From assembly GCA_033239005.1 (NCBI GenBank), contig BSQZ01000053.1, positions 1,716,001 to 1,780,000 on the forward strand: a DNA stretch of 64,000 bases, in the 5' to 3' direction. The notes under the pieces are model-generated. The model saw nothing but the letters and a program-made list of their open reading frames with translations. It was not told where the DNA came from and searched no databases. The stretch's first letter is position 1. Every line of letters starts with the position of its first letter. Made by a program: the position numbers and the translations under genes. The stretch is from Lamellibrachia satsuma (Eukaryota > Annelida > Polychaeta > Sabellida > Siboglinidae). Below are positions 34,991-49,269 of this stretch, in pieces.

Positions 34991-35111
34991 ATTATGCCTT
35001 ATGCGGTGTTATGGTGGTGACATGTAGCAGTGAATTGTTGATGCATAACACATTACTGTGAATCGAGTTTAGCGTCCCACCAGCAGGTGAACTAGGTCTA
35101 TGCCTACAAGT

Positions 35112-35461
35112 TATGAAAAACTAGCTGGATAATAGAGTTGGGATGTGTTGCACAACACATAGAGTCGTTCTGAAGTAGTGACAAAACTGATACTGTTTGC
35201 TGAGGAGAGTGAGTTTATGGTCGGTTCAATATGTTAAGTTAAACACGGCAGTGTGCAAGGGCGGCTACGCGATGGTGTGCAAGCCTAGGGCTAGATCAGA
35301 AGTCCCGGCAATGGTGGAGCAATTCTTGAGCGTTTCACCTTAGCCCTCATCCCTTGACCGCAATTGTAGTAGGGATGCTATATCCACACAGTCTTCGTCA
35401 GCTTTGCCTGTCTTCTGCTGTGCTCCTTTCCTGTATTATATTATCCAGCTAGTTTTTCATA
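35112..35461. mobile_element. MITE candidate with perfect 23-bp terminal inverted repeats
   Basis: The 23-bp sequence at 35112-35134 (core GAAAAACTAGCTGGATAA) recurs as an exact reverse complement at 35439-35461. The interior (304 bp) has no open frame. TA dinucleotides at both outer ends would fit a Tc1/mariner-type TA target duplication. The superfamily is inferred only. Confidence 0.65.
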
Positions 35462-36639
35462 TGGCGGCCTTGTCTGGACGAACCCCCCTTTTTGAGAGAA
35501 GTTTAACTGTAAAAAAAATCAGAAATCATCCCAGAAAACCCTGGCTGATTGAACCTTCCTTTTCAAAGCCCTGAGGGCGGTCCTGATGTTACAATACTTG
35601 GTGTGATGGTATGTACTATGCGTGGCTAGATCGTAATGTCGTTTGATACAGATGGATTTAGTACAAAATAAACTGATTCAAATAGTTGATATTTTATTTC
35701 TTACAGACAAGCTGCTAACAAGGAAGCTTTATGGTAAACTAACCAATATTCATGTTGAAAAAGAGAAACTGCCAGGTAATTAACCACGACAAGTAAACTA
35801 TGTCTAAAGTGTAAAGAACATTAAATTTTACAAAATAATTGGATATAACATCTAGCATGTTCCAGACATGCAGTGATGCGCCTAAAATAAGTTTCACACA
35901 AAGCTCTTATAATAATTATTTTCTATAAACCATACAATAACAATCTGCATGTTCAGACCCTTGCCTATAACATTCATTTACATTATCAGTGCTGAATCAA
36001 CATTAACTAATCTATTCAGATATACGTAACACATTGTAACACAATTGTTTCTGAAACTATACAGCCAAAAACAGTGTGTTTTGGTAACATCTATCACACA
36101 AGGTGACAGATTAATTGTTGTCTCTGTCTTTTAATAATATTATTAACCAAGTAGTAGGCTGTAGGTATTGCCAGGCATATTTTATTGAAAAGTAATAACT
36201 AACAAAAAACAACAACTAGGTTTAAACAAACACAGTCCATAGTACCTGTTAACCTGTCTGAGATATAACGTTTCAATACTAAATTCCAATCTGGAAAGTA
36301 TATGCCCATTTCAAAACGAGGATGAATTTAATTACGAACACAAATATGCCATGAAACGCCACTTGTATAAGTTAATGAACATATACAGTTATTTCATGTA
36401 GAATAGTTAATTTAATCTTGTTCAAGTTTTCAAAACATTTTATTCACTGATGCATATCACATATATTATATCACAGTCTCAACAGTAAATACATTAAAAC
36501 ACCATGATGAATGGAAACCGTTATGGATGGAAACTGGGAACTCATCCTCTCTGGCTGATGCTGTTTTGGAGCTGCATTAGATTCAGTTAATCACAATTAA
36601 TAACAGGGAATGTCTGAAAAATTAAACCTTTAAATTCAT
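35462..36639. other. Intergenic sequence downstream of the coiled-coil gene
   Basis: AT-rich. A minus-strand AATAAA (TTTATT at about 36439-36444) could end the coiled-coil transcript, giving a 3' UTR of about 0.5 kb. No exon was seen. Confidence 0.4.
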
Positions 36640-36800
36640 GGGGGTACAGAAACTTGGGGGTAGAACGCCAGACTATCAAACAAGAAGTTCAAGTCTGCCC
36701 CACCCCATGTTGCTGTGTTTTTTGGGAGAGGCACTTAAAGCCATTAGTCAGTCCCTTCTATGTGGTGTCTATGCCAGGTGAAATAAATGATCCAATTCTA
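36640..36800 (+). mobile_element. SINE 'S', degraded copy
   Basis: Shares GGGAGAGGCACTTAAAGCCA and TGTCTATGCCAGGTGAA with other copies; the tRNA head is badly decayed. It would fall within the 3' UTR of the coiled-coil gene if the distal polyadenylation signal is used. Confidence 0.6.
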
Positions 36801-36946
36801 GAGAATGAAAACTCTAATAAACCACGCTGTAGGATTGGCAACTGCAGTAATTATAGTAACAGAAAAATCATGAAGGCAAACCAAAATGGACGTGATTCGA
36901 GAAAACCCACTCAACATGTCATCATATATTCGTTCTCTTGTTCGAC

Positions 36947-39900
36947 TCAGTTGTCTTCTTCTTGCTGCTTTTTCTGCTTCTTTTTCTGCTGTCGTTTCTC
37001 TTTCAGTTTTTTCATTGCGTCACCTTCGTGCTGCGGCTGAATGCTTACCTCCTCCGGCTGGGGAGATTCCTGTCATCCAGACATAAAAACCACATTTCAC
37101 ATACTGTATCTGTCACAAACTCATCCAGTTATTTAAATAACCCAATTTAAAGTAAAAAAATTTTTTACCGTAAAATGTTGTTATGTATAATGAATTATAC
37201 ATGTTTATATAATAAATGCTCATTTACTTCATATCAAACAACTTTCAATGAAAAGAAACCATTTTGATGGCAATATCATGTTCTAAATGTTTATGTGACT
37301 GTGGTCTCACTTACCGGTATGGGCAGCAAGACGCTAGTCTTCAGCTCTTCCTGCTTGAATCGAACCTGCATCTGCTTCGCGGCAAGTTGCATCCTCTCAT
37401 CATCCGAGAGGCCGTCCTTCTCACTGACCAGCTCATCAAATTTTTTTGCATTTTTGTCACCCTTTTTCATCATTGTCATTGTTTTCTCGTGACGAAGGCG
37501 TTCCACTCGCTCTTTTGTCTTGTTGATGGTACGTTCACGCTCGTCCTACAGCCATTAATATTAAAAGAGTGCCCATCCACTTTTGGTCTAATATTTGAAG
37601 GAAATATAGAAATTCAGAAGTAAAACTATAGGAATAATAATATTATAGGAATATTTTTTTAAATATGGGAATATTTGTATAATATTTTGTAGTGATGAAT
37701 TGCAAAAAGAAACCTCCAAATCTCATCGAATCTCCTAATATTTCTGAGATCATCAAAATGTCAATCCTCCTGGTGTTTTAATTTAATTAATACTTATTGG
37801 GTGTTTTAATTTAATTAATACTTATTGGGTGTTTTAATGTTGAGATGTTTCATGGCAGGAACATAACCAGATGCCTCTCTACTTACATATTCTTACATTT
37901 TGTTATAGTGTTGAATATAATATATACAACTGCCACAAGTAGCATACAACACCCTGTAGATTCCTAAATCTGAAACCTCTATAAATAAACCTACTCAGTT
38001 TTGAGATCACCCCTCAACTTTGGGATGGTTTCAAAGTGATTACCTTCACAGCTTTCTCGAGACTTGATCGGTGCTTCTCAGCTGTCTCAAGCACATCTAA
38101 TGCTTCAAATGAGCGCCTCTTTTTCATTTTGCTCAGACGGGCTTCCAGCTGTACAAACCAAGTGAACCATAAAAATTATACATTTTAATAAACAGTGATA
38201 TAAACAAAATGAAAACCTATTTAGTAGTAGTCATAATAACCAATTAAATTCAAAGATAAATTTACATGGAAATATGTGTGCATCTCCTCGACTCTCCTGC
38301 TGTAACCATCGACCAAAAGTCGCATTTCAATATTTGGACCGTATATGAGCTTGAAGTTAGGATATTGCTGATTGGCTGAAAATTGAAGGTCAAAATGGCC
38401 GTGAAAGCAGTAGTGAAGAGGGTGAGAAGAACCATAAAGAACCATCAGATCTATGTACATTCTGTGTAAATCAGAAGTAATATATACACATCACTATTAA
38501 ACGTACACTATACAATAAACTTATTCCAAACTATTTCTTTTGTTGAAATAAAATGTGTGTAACGTAATAAAATTCCACTACTATCTTTAGCGAACGGAGT
38601 AACGGAAATATTGGTCACAGGTTTATGACTACAATCATGAATGACCACACTCGTTATGACAATGACCCCTGACCTGTTCCTGGCGTTTCTTCTGTTCGCT
38701 CGATCTCCTCTTGTTAAGAGTAGTTTGCTGCTCGATCAGTTGTTGGAACACTTCCTCCTTCATGCTGTCTGACAAGTTCACGTCAACAACGGTCTTTTGT
38801 CGCTTCAGCATGCCACCAGGGGGCTGTATCAAACAAATAAAACATACAGTTTTTGGAATGCCTACAGGATTTTGACATGATCATTTCCCAAGCGTGTTCC
38901 ATGAGCTTTTACAACACTTGATAAGAATAAAATCAGCGAATAACATGAAAAAATTAATCCTGTTGTAATTTTTTCACTATTCCATCTTTAATATTCATAT
39001 TTTTTATTAACTTAAAACACAATTATGTCTTATCTATTGTGGGAAAAAAGGCAAAGATCTTGTTGAAAAAATATAATAATTTATTCCTTGATATGGAAAC
39101 AGCTAAAAGGAATATCTGGCAGTTAGTGAAAGCATTAGTGAAGTAACAGTGTAGATATAAGAAAGTATTCAATCACCCAGATGACAGTAAATGAATGGAA
39201 TAAGTTATCTACAGATTGTGTACATGTTAGCAGTGTGAATATGTTTAAAAACAGACTTAGTTCTTGCTAGCAGACAGCTGAATACTAGAGATTGTGTTTT
39301 TGTGAATTTTTTCTGTTAAAGTAGCACCACGTTGCATCAGCATCTTCTGCAGAACCACAAACTACAAACATGATGTGCATCTAGCACCTTCATGCGAAAG
39401 TTATTTTGGTATGAACGCTTCATGAAACCGGCCGAAGGCCAAGACTCTTCATGTACTGACCAATAAACCACTGGAGTCCCGTCGTTCTTTTTCTTCCTCC
39501 TGCTGCTCCTCCGCGAGACGTCGTCGCGCCTCTCGTCTCAGTGCCAGCTTCTCCTGCATCTGTTAGCATCAACAAGCAACCATGTCTCTCTACGTCTTCT
39601 GCCACATATCAAATTCCCAAAAAATCTTTCTTGGATTTCTCCATCCATTTTACTTCCAAACCGCAGTCAATATGTTGTTGAATATTAATAAGATAATAAT
39701 CGACTGGGTGCTGTATCTACAACAGACGTGGTTAACTTATCTCATACGCCATTATATTTCTATGACAACCTGCCCTTTTAGGCATAATGGGCAAATATAC
39801 TTTTTACTAGTTTGGTATACCCTGGTACATTTTTGGAGAACCTATTAAACACTTTTCTACATCCTTTTGCAGACTATTGTCAATGAGGTAACGACTAATA

Positions 39901-42900
39901 AAAGGATATATCAACAAGTTTCTTGAAACTGGTGGCATTTCAGGAAAGACATTAAATCTCCCTACTAGTAGCTGAAATAATGACTGCTCATTAACCATCA
40001 CTGATATAATAACTGCTCCTTAACAGTCACCAAGATAATGACTGCTCCCTACCAGTCACTGACACAACTGCTGTGTAACAGTTGCTGAAATCACTACCAG
40101 AATATGAAATAATAACAGCTCCCTACCAGTAATTGAAGTAATGACTGCTCCCTACCCATAGCTGAAATAACGACTGCCCCTACCATTTCCTGCTGATGTC
40201 CCTTCTCTCCGGCCTTCTTCTGTTCCATGCGCGCCTCGTTCAGTTTGGCCATCCGCATCATTTGAGCCGCTGCATCCTGCTCGTACTGCTGCGAGTCTTT
40301 CTTCAGCCTCTTTGCATCCAGTCGCATCTGTAGCTTCTGCTTCTGTTTCATCAGGACCGTGTCCAGTGCCTGCCGGGAGGGTCAGTGGGAGGAAGGGAGA
40401 CAAGGTTAAGTTCAAGGTTCCAATTCAGTTAGCCCATTTCAAATCAGGTTCATTGACGTTAAAATCTGTAGTGAGTGAATAGTTTAAGTAACGTAGTTTA
40501 AGTAACGTAGTTTAAGTAACGTAGTTTAAGTAACGTAGTTAAAGTAACGTAGTTGAAGTAACGTAGTTGAAGTAACGTAGTTTAAGTAACGTAGTTTAAG
40601 TAACGTAGATTAAGTAACGTAGTTTAAGTAACGTAGTTTAAGTAACGTAGTTTAAGTAACGTAGTTTAAGTAACGTAGTTTAAGTAATGTAGTTTAAGTA
40701 ACGTAGTTGAAGTAACGTAGTTTAAGTAACGTAGTTTAAGTAACGTAGTTTAAGTAACGTAGTTTAAGTAACGTAGTTTAAGTAACGTAGTTTAAGTAAC
40801 GTAGTTTAAGTTTAATAGAAGATTGCATACTTTTGTTAAAATCAGGTAGATCACGTAACATGCGACAGTGCGAGTAGCTGTGGTATATTGAGCCAGACAA
40901 GTTTTGCCCTTTTTCATAACATTTTGACAGGATCCATTCATAAATAACAGTTCGTCCAATGATTTCATCAAAACAAAATAAAAAATTTGTACAAATGTTG
41001 TAGTGGATACTACGATAGATGTCTCCATCTAGCAATACAACCAATTTTTTTTCACTGAAAGTTATTAGTGCAGTAAACACTATTTGTTTTTACTTATTAT
41101 GTTTAAAACTAATATAAGTATTAGTGTGTTCCATAGGTGTTGTATCGACCTGGACTCAGCATTTACGCTGGGCAGCCCGGAGGGCCTACCCAGCATACCT
41201 GGCATCCTAACCGGTATTAAGCCCCATCCTGGCAGGCAGGGGTTCACAATCAGGATTGGTGGCTGTGTAATCTTTGATAGCTGTCCTTGTGTGACTATTG
41301 TCAGACAGAGATTGTATAACCCGCGAACAAGTGTGTAAATGTAGATATATTTCCCAACATTATTTCAGCTTTATAACTAGTTCATATTTCGCATTTGGTA
41401 CTGCAAAAACATTCATTCAGACACAACACATCATTTGAGGTGCACATCGTGTAGGTTTGCAACGAAATATATGGTCTAAAGCCACTGTTGTACGTCTATA
41501 TTATGGCGTGTGTCCTGCTCGTTATCAGGAATCGTCTCCGTGGTATTGGTGGTACTGGTGGTACGGGTGGTATGGGTGGTACGGGTGGTACTAGTGGTAC
41601 TGGTTGTATGGGTGGTACTAGTGGTACTGGTGGTATGGGTGGTACTAGTGGTACTGGTTGTACTGGTGGTACTGGTGGTATGGGTGGTACTAGTGGTACT
41701 GGTTGTACGGGTGGTACTAGTGGTACTGGTGGTACGGGTGGTACTAGTGGTACTGGTGGTACTGGTGGTACGGGTGGTACTGGTGGTACTGAATCACAAG
41801 TTCATTGAGCTCTGTAACTCAAGAAAGCAGTAGCTGCGAGGTTTTTCCAAAAGCTAAGGGCCAGTAGTTAGCCAACATCTGATAGTGAACGCAACCAGCC
41901 CTGTTTCGATGTCACTAGCATACCCACTGAGAATATCTCCGCAAAAGGCCCCCCTGAAACAAACCTTTGGCCATGAGATGACCAGCAGCTTGACAGGAAT
42001 TGGATGCCCAAAGAGCTGACTGGTGGGTTTACAATATGCTGTGTTTATTTTTAGTCAAGCTACACATCCATACTAAATTTGAATGATATCTTTGCAGTGG
42101 TTTATAATGAATGGCAATAATCAGCCAATGAAAGGTGAAAACTTATGACTGTATGTATACGTACATGCATGCAAGCACGCATGCATGCATGCGCATGCAC
42201 GCATGCACAAATTAGAATGCACTATTGTACATGTGATGTAACCTGAAAAAGTATTTGTTCATACCAATTACTCCTATTGTTATTAAAAAAGGAGAAAATA
42301 AACTTCAGAAAAGATAAAAAAAACAGACAGACAATTAAGGACACAAAGGATTTGAATGAGGTAAATTAAAATGAACCGACCTTCCTGCGAGCATCCTGTT
42401 GAGCATTCAGTCTCGCCATCTCAGCCTCGATGTCAACTTGCTCACCAGGTGGCGCATTTTTCTCTGTGAAACACAGATGTGAAGTATGAATCAATGTTTG
42501 TTATTTTGGGAAGTCTAAGCGTCCTGTAAGAATTAGACAGTGTCTCTTGCCAAAATCATAATATTAGCAATGTAGGTCAAAACACAAAGTGTAGCATTGT
42601 TAATTTAAATGTACATTGAAATCAAAAAGTTCTTAGAATTGAGGCATTTTAATTATACAAAGCCCCCAACTAGCTATGTATCTACTTAAGAAAGAACAAC
42701 TAGAGGACACGAAGTAGCATTAGTGAAGTAACAGTGTAGATATAAGAAAGTATTCAATCACCCAGATGACAGTAAATGAATGGAATAAGTTATCTACAGA
42801 TTGTGTACATGTTAGCAGTGTGAATATGTTTAAAAACAGAATTGACAAAAATCTAAGAAGGGTTACACATGGATGAAGAATTGTAAGACAATGAATTCCT

Positions 42901-45900
42901 TGTTTACTTGCCATCTGGGTTATTTTGTTTTGGATGGCAATCTTGTTATATCTTCCCTTTACGATACATTCACCATCAGCAGGCATCAGGCAATTATAAA
43001 TAAGTTACATCGGTTGTCTCCATATTGCATTACGCCAGCAGTGAACTTACTCCTCTCCAAAAGTTCCTGTTTCTCCTTTTCCAGTTCCTTTTCCAGTTCT
43101 TCTTTTAGGTTGGCAGCATCACCAACTTCACCATCAATTGCATCCTCTGACAGAACCTCGCGAGGAGCGTCAGTGTACACCGTAGTGACAACATTATCCA
43201 TCCAAGCCTCAGTGGCAGACACCCTCTCTGCTTCGAGGAGCATCTCCAGTGCCTCTTTTTCCTGGAGAATTATGAAATAATATAATTACCTGTATGTTTT
43301 GTTTAACATAATTTATTATTTTTATACTTTGACTAATCGATAGGTCTCATAATTTGTTTTATCTATAAAAGTTCTAGTAGTTTAAAAAATTATATAGTTA
43401 AATATTGTATTTCTATGCAATTTATAGGACCATTGTTTCTCATATATTTTTAAACAATACAGATATGTGTAATCAGTCATGGCATTAACATTGCTTTTAT
43501 AGTTTACTTAAGAATAATAGAATGCATAACTACTGTTTCATCTAACTATAATCGAGCTAGCATATGTTTGTTTGTATGTGGTTATGTTAACATTTTCCTC
43601 CTAGATTGCTTGGGTGCCAAAGTTTCAGGGATTAATCTATTTATTTTTTTCAAAATACCCCATATATCAAGGTTTCTAAGTGGCTTTTATGGTAAATAAA
43701 ATGTTTGCTATGTAAAACGTTAACTTCCAACAAGCGTAGAAACCATGCACGCATGCGACAAATACTTCGGTACGTAAACTGTTTGAGAATATGTAGCGCC
43801 ATCTGGCACACAACATTTAACTATGTGAGCGGTTTATATTAATTATAGTAGAAAACACATGTAGAAATTGTACATAAATAATACCTACATTTTGTAATTA
43901 CTACTACTAATAACATCGACAAGGTTGCTTGGCAACGGCAACATGAATTAGATGCTGACACAAGGTAGGAAGATGTTGACATTGTTTTCTAGCCATATTC
44001 ATAAAAGCGATCACCTATTTGGTAAACATTGCACACATTAACTACCAAGTTATCCCGTTTTTTCTAGTAATAATAATAATACCTGCTGTAGTAGTAATAA
44101 TAACAAATATCGTAAGAATGCTAGGAAAGAAATTAGAATAATTGTGTTATAACTTCTGCAAACATTCATTTACAATCATTTTGTGAAAAATCAAACCTAT
44201 CTAGTGTCCACTGTGTGTTAGCTCGTTTGTGCAAATGTATTATTTATTTCTATGAAATCATCGGACAAACCATTCAATTGTCTTTGATTGGATCTGGTCA
44301 AAATTAATTGAAGATGGTACAAAAGTGGTCCGGCTTTACATACTATGACAAAACACTATTCACACTTTTAAGTTTCCTGACCTTATCAAAATAATTTTTT
44401 TCGATGATTTTAACAAAAGTATTAACTTTTTATTAAGCAGACAGTGCATATCACTTACAACTATTCACACACTAAAGATTTGAACATCAACGAACTTGAT
44501 TTATGAAGCGCTACATCAGTGGAGGGAGGTGTGTGGAAGGGAAGCTATACACACGTGTTCTGTCATCAGTGCATAGAGGGCGTTGTTCTCCGCAGTCTGA
44601 TGTTGTTGAAGCCGAGCCAGTAGTTGTACGGTCGTCTCATCTGTTATTTCTTTCTCACTTAACTCGGGATTGGCTTTGGAGAGAGTTGCCTTCTCGGCTA
44701 AAATAACAAACATTGTTTAATTAAATAAATTTTAATACAAGTATCTACAGGCTGCAGTACTTTAGTGGCAGTAGTGAATATTCAAGCAAAATTGGAAAGC
44801 AACAAATGTAAGCCATATTACATAAGTGAAAAGCAGTGTTATACAAAAATATGAGAGCAGTCTTTGGATAAATACTTCCCTAAATGCCAGTGTTTCTACA
44901 CAGATTGTCCACTTTTGTACCAGTTAGTGCACATGTTTTAGCATGAAATTGTACAAAATCATATCCCATTTCAGTAACTTTAATATTTATCTGGTATGTT
45001 TCACATGCTCTCAACCAGGAAAATATTTTTTTGCAGGGGAAAATATTCACTGCTGCACCTCTTTTGTCCAACACTGCATAATATATGTCATAATTTGGTT
45101 CTTGCCTTTAATCCTAAGTGCCGTGGCTTTCTTCAGGCGATCAAACAATTCGGTTCGGTTCTTTGCAACCTGTACAAAATATCCGTCTTTCTCATCAGGT
45201 GATGCCATCTGCTGACGAACTTCAGTCTTCCACATTTCTTCCTCGCTGTGCAATTTCTGTAGTTCTGCCATAATTTCCTAGGTGGAAGAAAAATAGTTTT
45301 GCAAAGAAACAATGTAAAACCTGATCTTACAAATGAATGTAATTTTGGTAATGTAAATACTATGTTTAATGCTAAACTAAGCAATTTACTCAAGGTTATC
45401 ACTAGTCTCATTTATCCGACTCTTGCTCGCCTTTGTGAATATGCTGAGATGAGTCTGGCCTCAGAGGCCATTATTACCCACTGTCAAAACTCCATTTTGT
45501 GTAGATGTTCTTGTGTAGCACCAGCAGCCCTTCAGCATCATTATCGAGATTGTACACTAAATTTTTTTTGCCTGATTTAACTTTTCAGTTCAATATAATC
45601 ACTCTTATTGTATCATCATAATTAGCTAATTATGTATCCACCCAGAATCTGGGTGCATACATCATTTCCATCACAATGAAAAGTACACTTTGTATCCAGA
45701 TGATGATGTGTGCGACTAACAATGGCACCACAGAATGGAGCATGGATGATCGAGGCTAAATTATCACAGCCTCTATATTAAAAAGTAAATAATACACAAT
45801 TTTAGGAACGTTTTTTTATAAATTATATTAATTGATAATAGTCCAACATATAACCCAAGGCTAATACTCTGGCTCTTACCTCGGATGGAACCCCATCTGC

Positions 45901-48900
45901 AAGTTGCTGACATTCCGCATCACCAGAGGCTGCCACTATCAGGTCAAGCAGCATGTCGCGTTCGTGAACCTGTTTCTTTTCTATCACATCCAGCAGCGCT
46001 CCGTGAACAGTGTTACCATCTGACATTTGAAAAAAATACCTAGATTTCAAAGTTTAAAGGGACAAAGTTCGATCGTTATCTGTTTAATTTGAATGTTTCA
46101 GGGAAAATATCATATTTACATTACATGTGGAGGTAATTTAAGTTTACTGGTTTAATGATATGTCCATCACATGATCGCATAAAAACATTAAGGGCAAGGT
46201 CAATAGTACTGAAGGTCGATGGTTATAAAGAGATAACAGTCAAACTATTTTTTTCACTGTTCATTAAAACACATATACTTGACTTGTGATAAAGATTTTC
46301 ACAAGATATTTTTGCATATGCCTGCAGTAATGGTATGGAGTGTAAGTATTAATACAATAAACAGAGAGAGGTCTGAATCACTGCACAGTAAGACTTGTAT
46401 AATCTGGTTGGTACAAAAACTCACCATCACGCTTGGCTGCATTCTTGCTCTCTTCTGCCAGTTGTTCGGCCAATTGCTCGCTGCTGACTGCTGCTGCCTT
46501 CTGTTGGCGGCGTGCAGCAACACGCTCCCGAGCCAGTGCCAGTTGACGATCCTTCTCGCTGGTAAGTCTAAAAAGAGCAGAACAAAATATAACCAGATGG
46601 AATCATAGGTTAAATCATCGCTATTCTGACACGTCATGGTAGAACTCTCCTGTGTCTGGAGATAGGAACACAAGTGCTTCCTGTATGCATCTAACTTACT
46701 TATCCTCTGCTTGTTGGTGCATAAGGCCAAAGAAAAATCTTTTATTTTTTATTTACTTTTACGAAATAATTTACACAAGTTTTCTTTGTTTACATATGTC
46801 ATTAGTAGGAAAACCCTCACTTTTTGAACTACATGGGTGGTAGCTGGGATTCCATGCATACACTTACTCCAGGTGCACAAGGAACATTGCTATAAGAATG
46901 CAATGCAATAGATACGTACAATGCAGAATAGTAAAAAACTGCTTTGCATATTAAAGATTTAACTGTTTGGTTGACCAAACATTAACTGAATAAAACTTTT
47001 TCCACTTACTTGTTTTCCCAGAATTCCCCCTGTTCCTTCGCTTCCTGCATGAGAAGGGCAGCACTGTCGAACTTCTCCACCAACTGTAGTTGTTTCCTCT
47101 GACGTTTTAGCTTTGCCATTTCCAACTGCCGCAGTCGTTCCACATCCATTTGGTTGTCATGGTTATGCAGCGCTGCCAGCAGCGCAGCTTTCTCGTCATC
47201 AAAGTGATTGTCGAGTTCTTCAAGAATGTTCTGAGAAAAATTATTCAGTTTTGAAAATATTACTTATGACCCGGGAAAAAGTGTTATGTTATTAGTTATT
47301 TCTAGCTGACACCCACTATTTTCCTGTAAAGAAGCCACAGTGACGCCCCCTGGAGAGTGGTTCACCACTCAGTTCACCAACTGTTTGCATCTTTCTCCAA
47401 CAGGAGGCGAGGGAACATAGAAAGAGGCAAGTAGACTTCAACACATGGAAGACTGCCCCCAAAGTTAGCTTATTAATAATATAGATTTGCATTTGCTTAT
47501 TCAAAGAGGACAATTCATGAATGGAATCAATTATCTACTGGTTGTGTAAATGTCAGCAGTGTCAAAATATTAAAACCAAGTTTGTCAGCTATTTGAGTTA
47601 AGCTAAGCACAAATATGACTCCTGTGTAATACATTGCTAAACCTCTTCTTCTTCTTTTTCCATTTGAGCTCATAACTCTATGTTAGCCACATATAAATGT
47701 GACAAGAGTATTTTCGGGCTGTAATCACTATTGCGTGGGAGCGGGTGATGTAGTGCTGGTTCGGGCCTGTGTAGGTCAGAATATGTCGCGTTTGTGTAGT
47801 TAGGCAAGGAAGATGGATGTAACAAGCAGTATATTTGCCATCACCCAAATTCTCAGATGCACAGGATTAGTAACATCTTGAACTGTCAAGTCGGTTGTCG
47901 TATTAAAATTCCCTCCTCATTTCGTCTAGACCACTGCGAATCAGGTTTGTTGATGTTCAAAACATGCAGTACATGAACAGTTTAAGTCATATGCACCGTC
48001 TGTTTTATAGGAGTCAAGACTTTTGTTAATATCATTGAAAGAATTGACCTTGATCGTTAGATCGGGTAACTTCAGAAAGTGAGAATAGCCTTGTAGTCTT
48101 TTTTTGCTGAATTTTTACCAGATCCAGTAAAAAATAATTTAATAGTTTGTCTGATGTTTTCATGAAACCTAAATAACATAAATGTACAAACGAGCCAGCC
48201 TGTTGTTGTAAATACTACCAGCAGATAGGTTTGATTTTTCCTGAAATTATTAAAAACCAAGACATGCAAAAACATCGATTTGAGGAAGAATCTGTAAAGT
48301 TTAATGAGAAGAACCTGTAAAGTTTAAAATATTTTGTACGCTGTGTGATCCAAGATGTACAATTTAATTGAAAGATATAAATTTGCCCAAATTACCCATG
48401 AATACTTAGTAGATAGTAGAGTGAGTGTGTAACTGTAGGTAGAGTTAAAAAATTATGCAAAATCAAATAAATTGCAATTATTTCATTTTTCATTTCAATT
48501 ACATTTCTAATGTGCTTAAATCAAATCAATTACAATTACAGATGTATTATGCAGAAACAAGTTGTTATTGCTCTCGTCCTTTTCCCTCTAGTCTGGGGTG
48601 AGGCTAGCACCGATACTGGTCATCGATTTATGCAGAACCAAGTATATTCACCATTTTTTTTATTATATTGTGTTGCTGAATTTTTATATTTTATTTTTAT
48701 ACGATTGATAAATAAATATAATGGATTTGTGTATATTTTGTTGAATCATGCCTTTGATCAAATGAAAAAGACAGCAGTTTAAAACATAATTATGCTGTAA
48801 TCAATTACAATTGCATAATAGGACCCAGCCCTGGGTATCACCAGAGCAGCCATCTTACTTACCCGTCGTTTCTTCTTGCTGTTTTCTTCCTCCTCTTCGT

Positions 48901-49238
48901 CTTGGATAGCATCAAGGAGTGCTTCCTCCGTGGACAGCCCCTTTGCTTCCCGCTCCTTGATTAGTTCCTGTCGTCTCTGCAGCTTCTCTTCCAGTTTGCG
49001 CTTTGCCTCTGAGCGGGTGTCTCCGAGGAGCTGGGCCAAGGCTGCAGTCATAACATCACAGACGATGTGATTGGATGATATTATTACAAAGTTAAAAGGT
49101 AAGTTCTAATATACAATAAACAGTCTTTAGGACCATTCAATGTGCTTTACAGTTCACCCCCTGGCAGACTTGTTTATTCTGACACCAACTCGGCTTCTCT
49201 GGGAAGCATTAAGCCATGCAGCAATTACTCCACAAAGA

Positions 49239-49269
<31 letters not shown>

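Noticed and set aside
40482..40810. CRISPR-like array
   Set aside because: Units are contiguous 14-mers with no spacers, in an animal intron.
41488..41833. Gly-rich and Val-rich open frames
   Set aside because: Products of the 9-bp minisatellite; no start context or splice borders.
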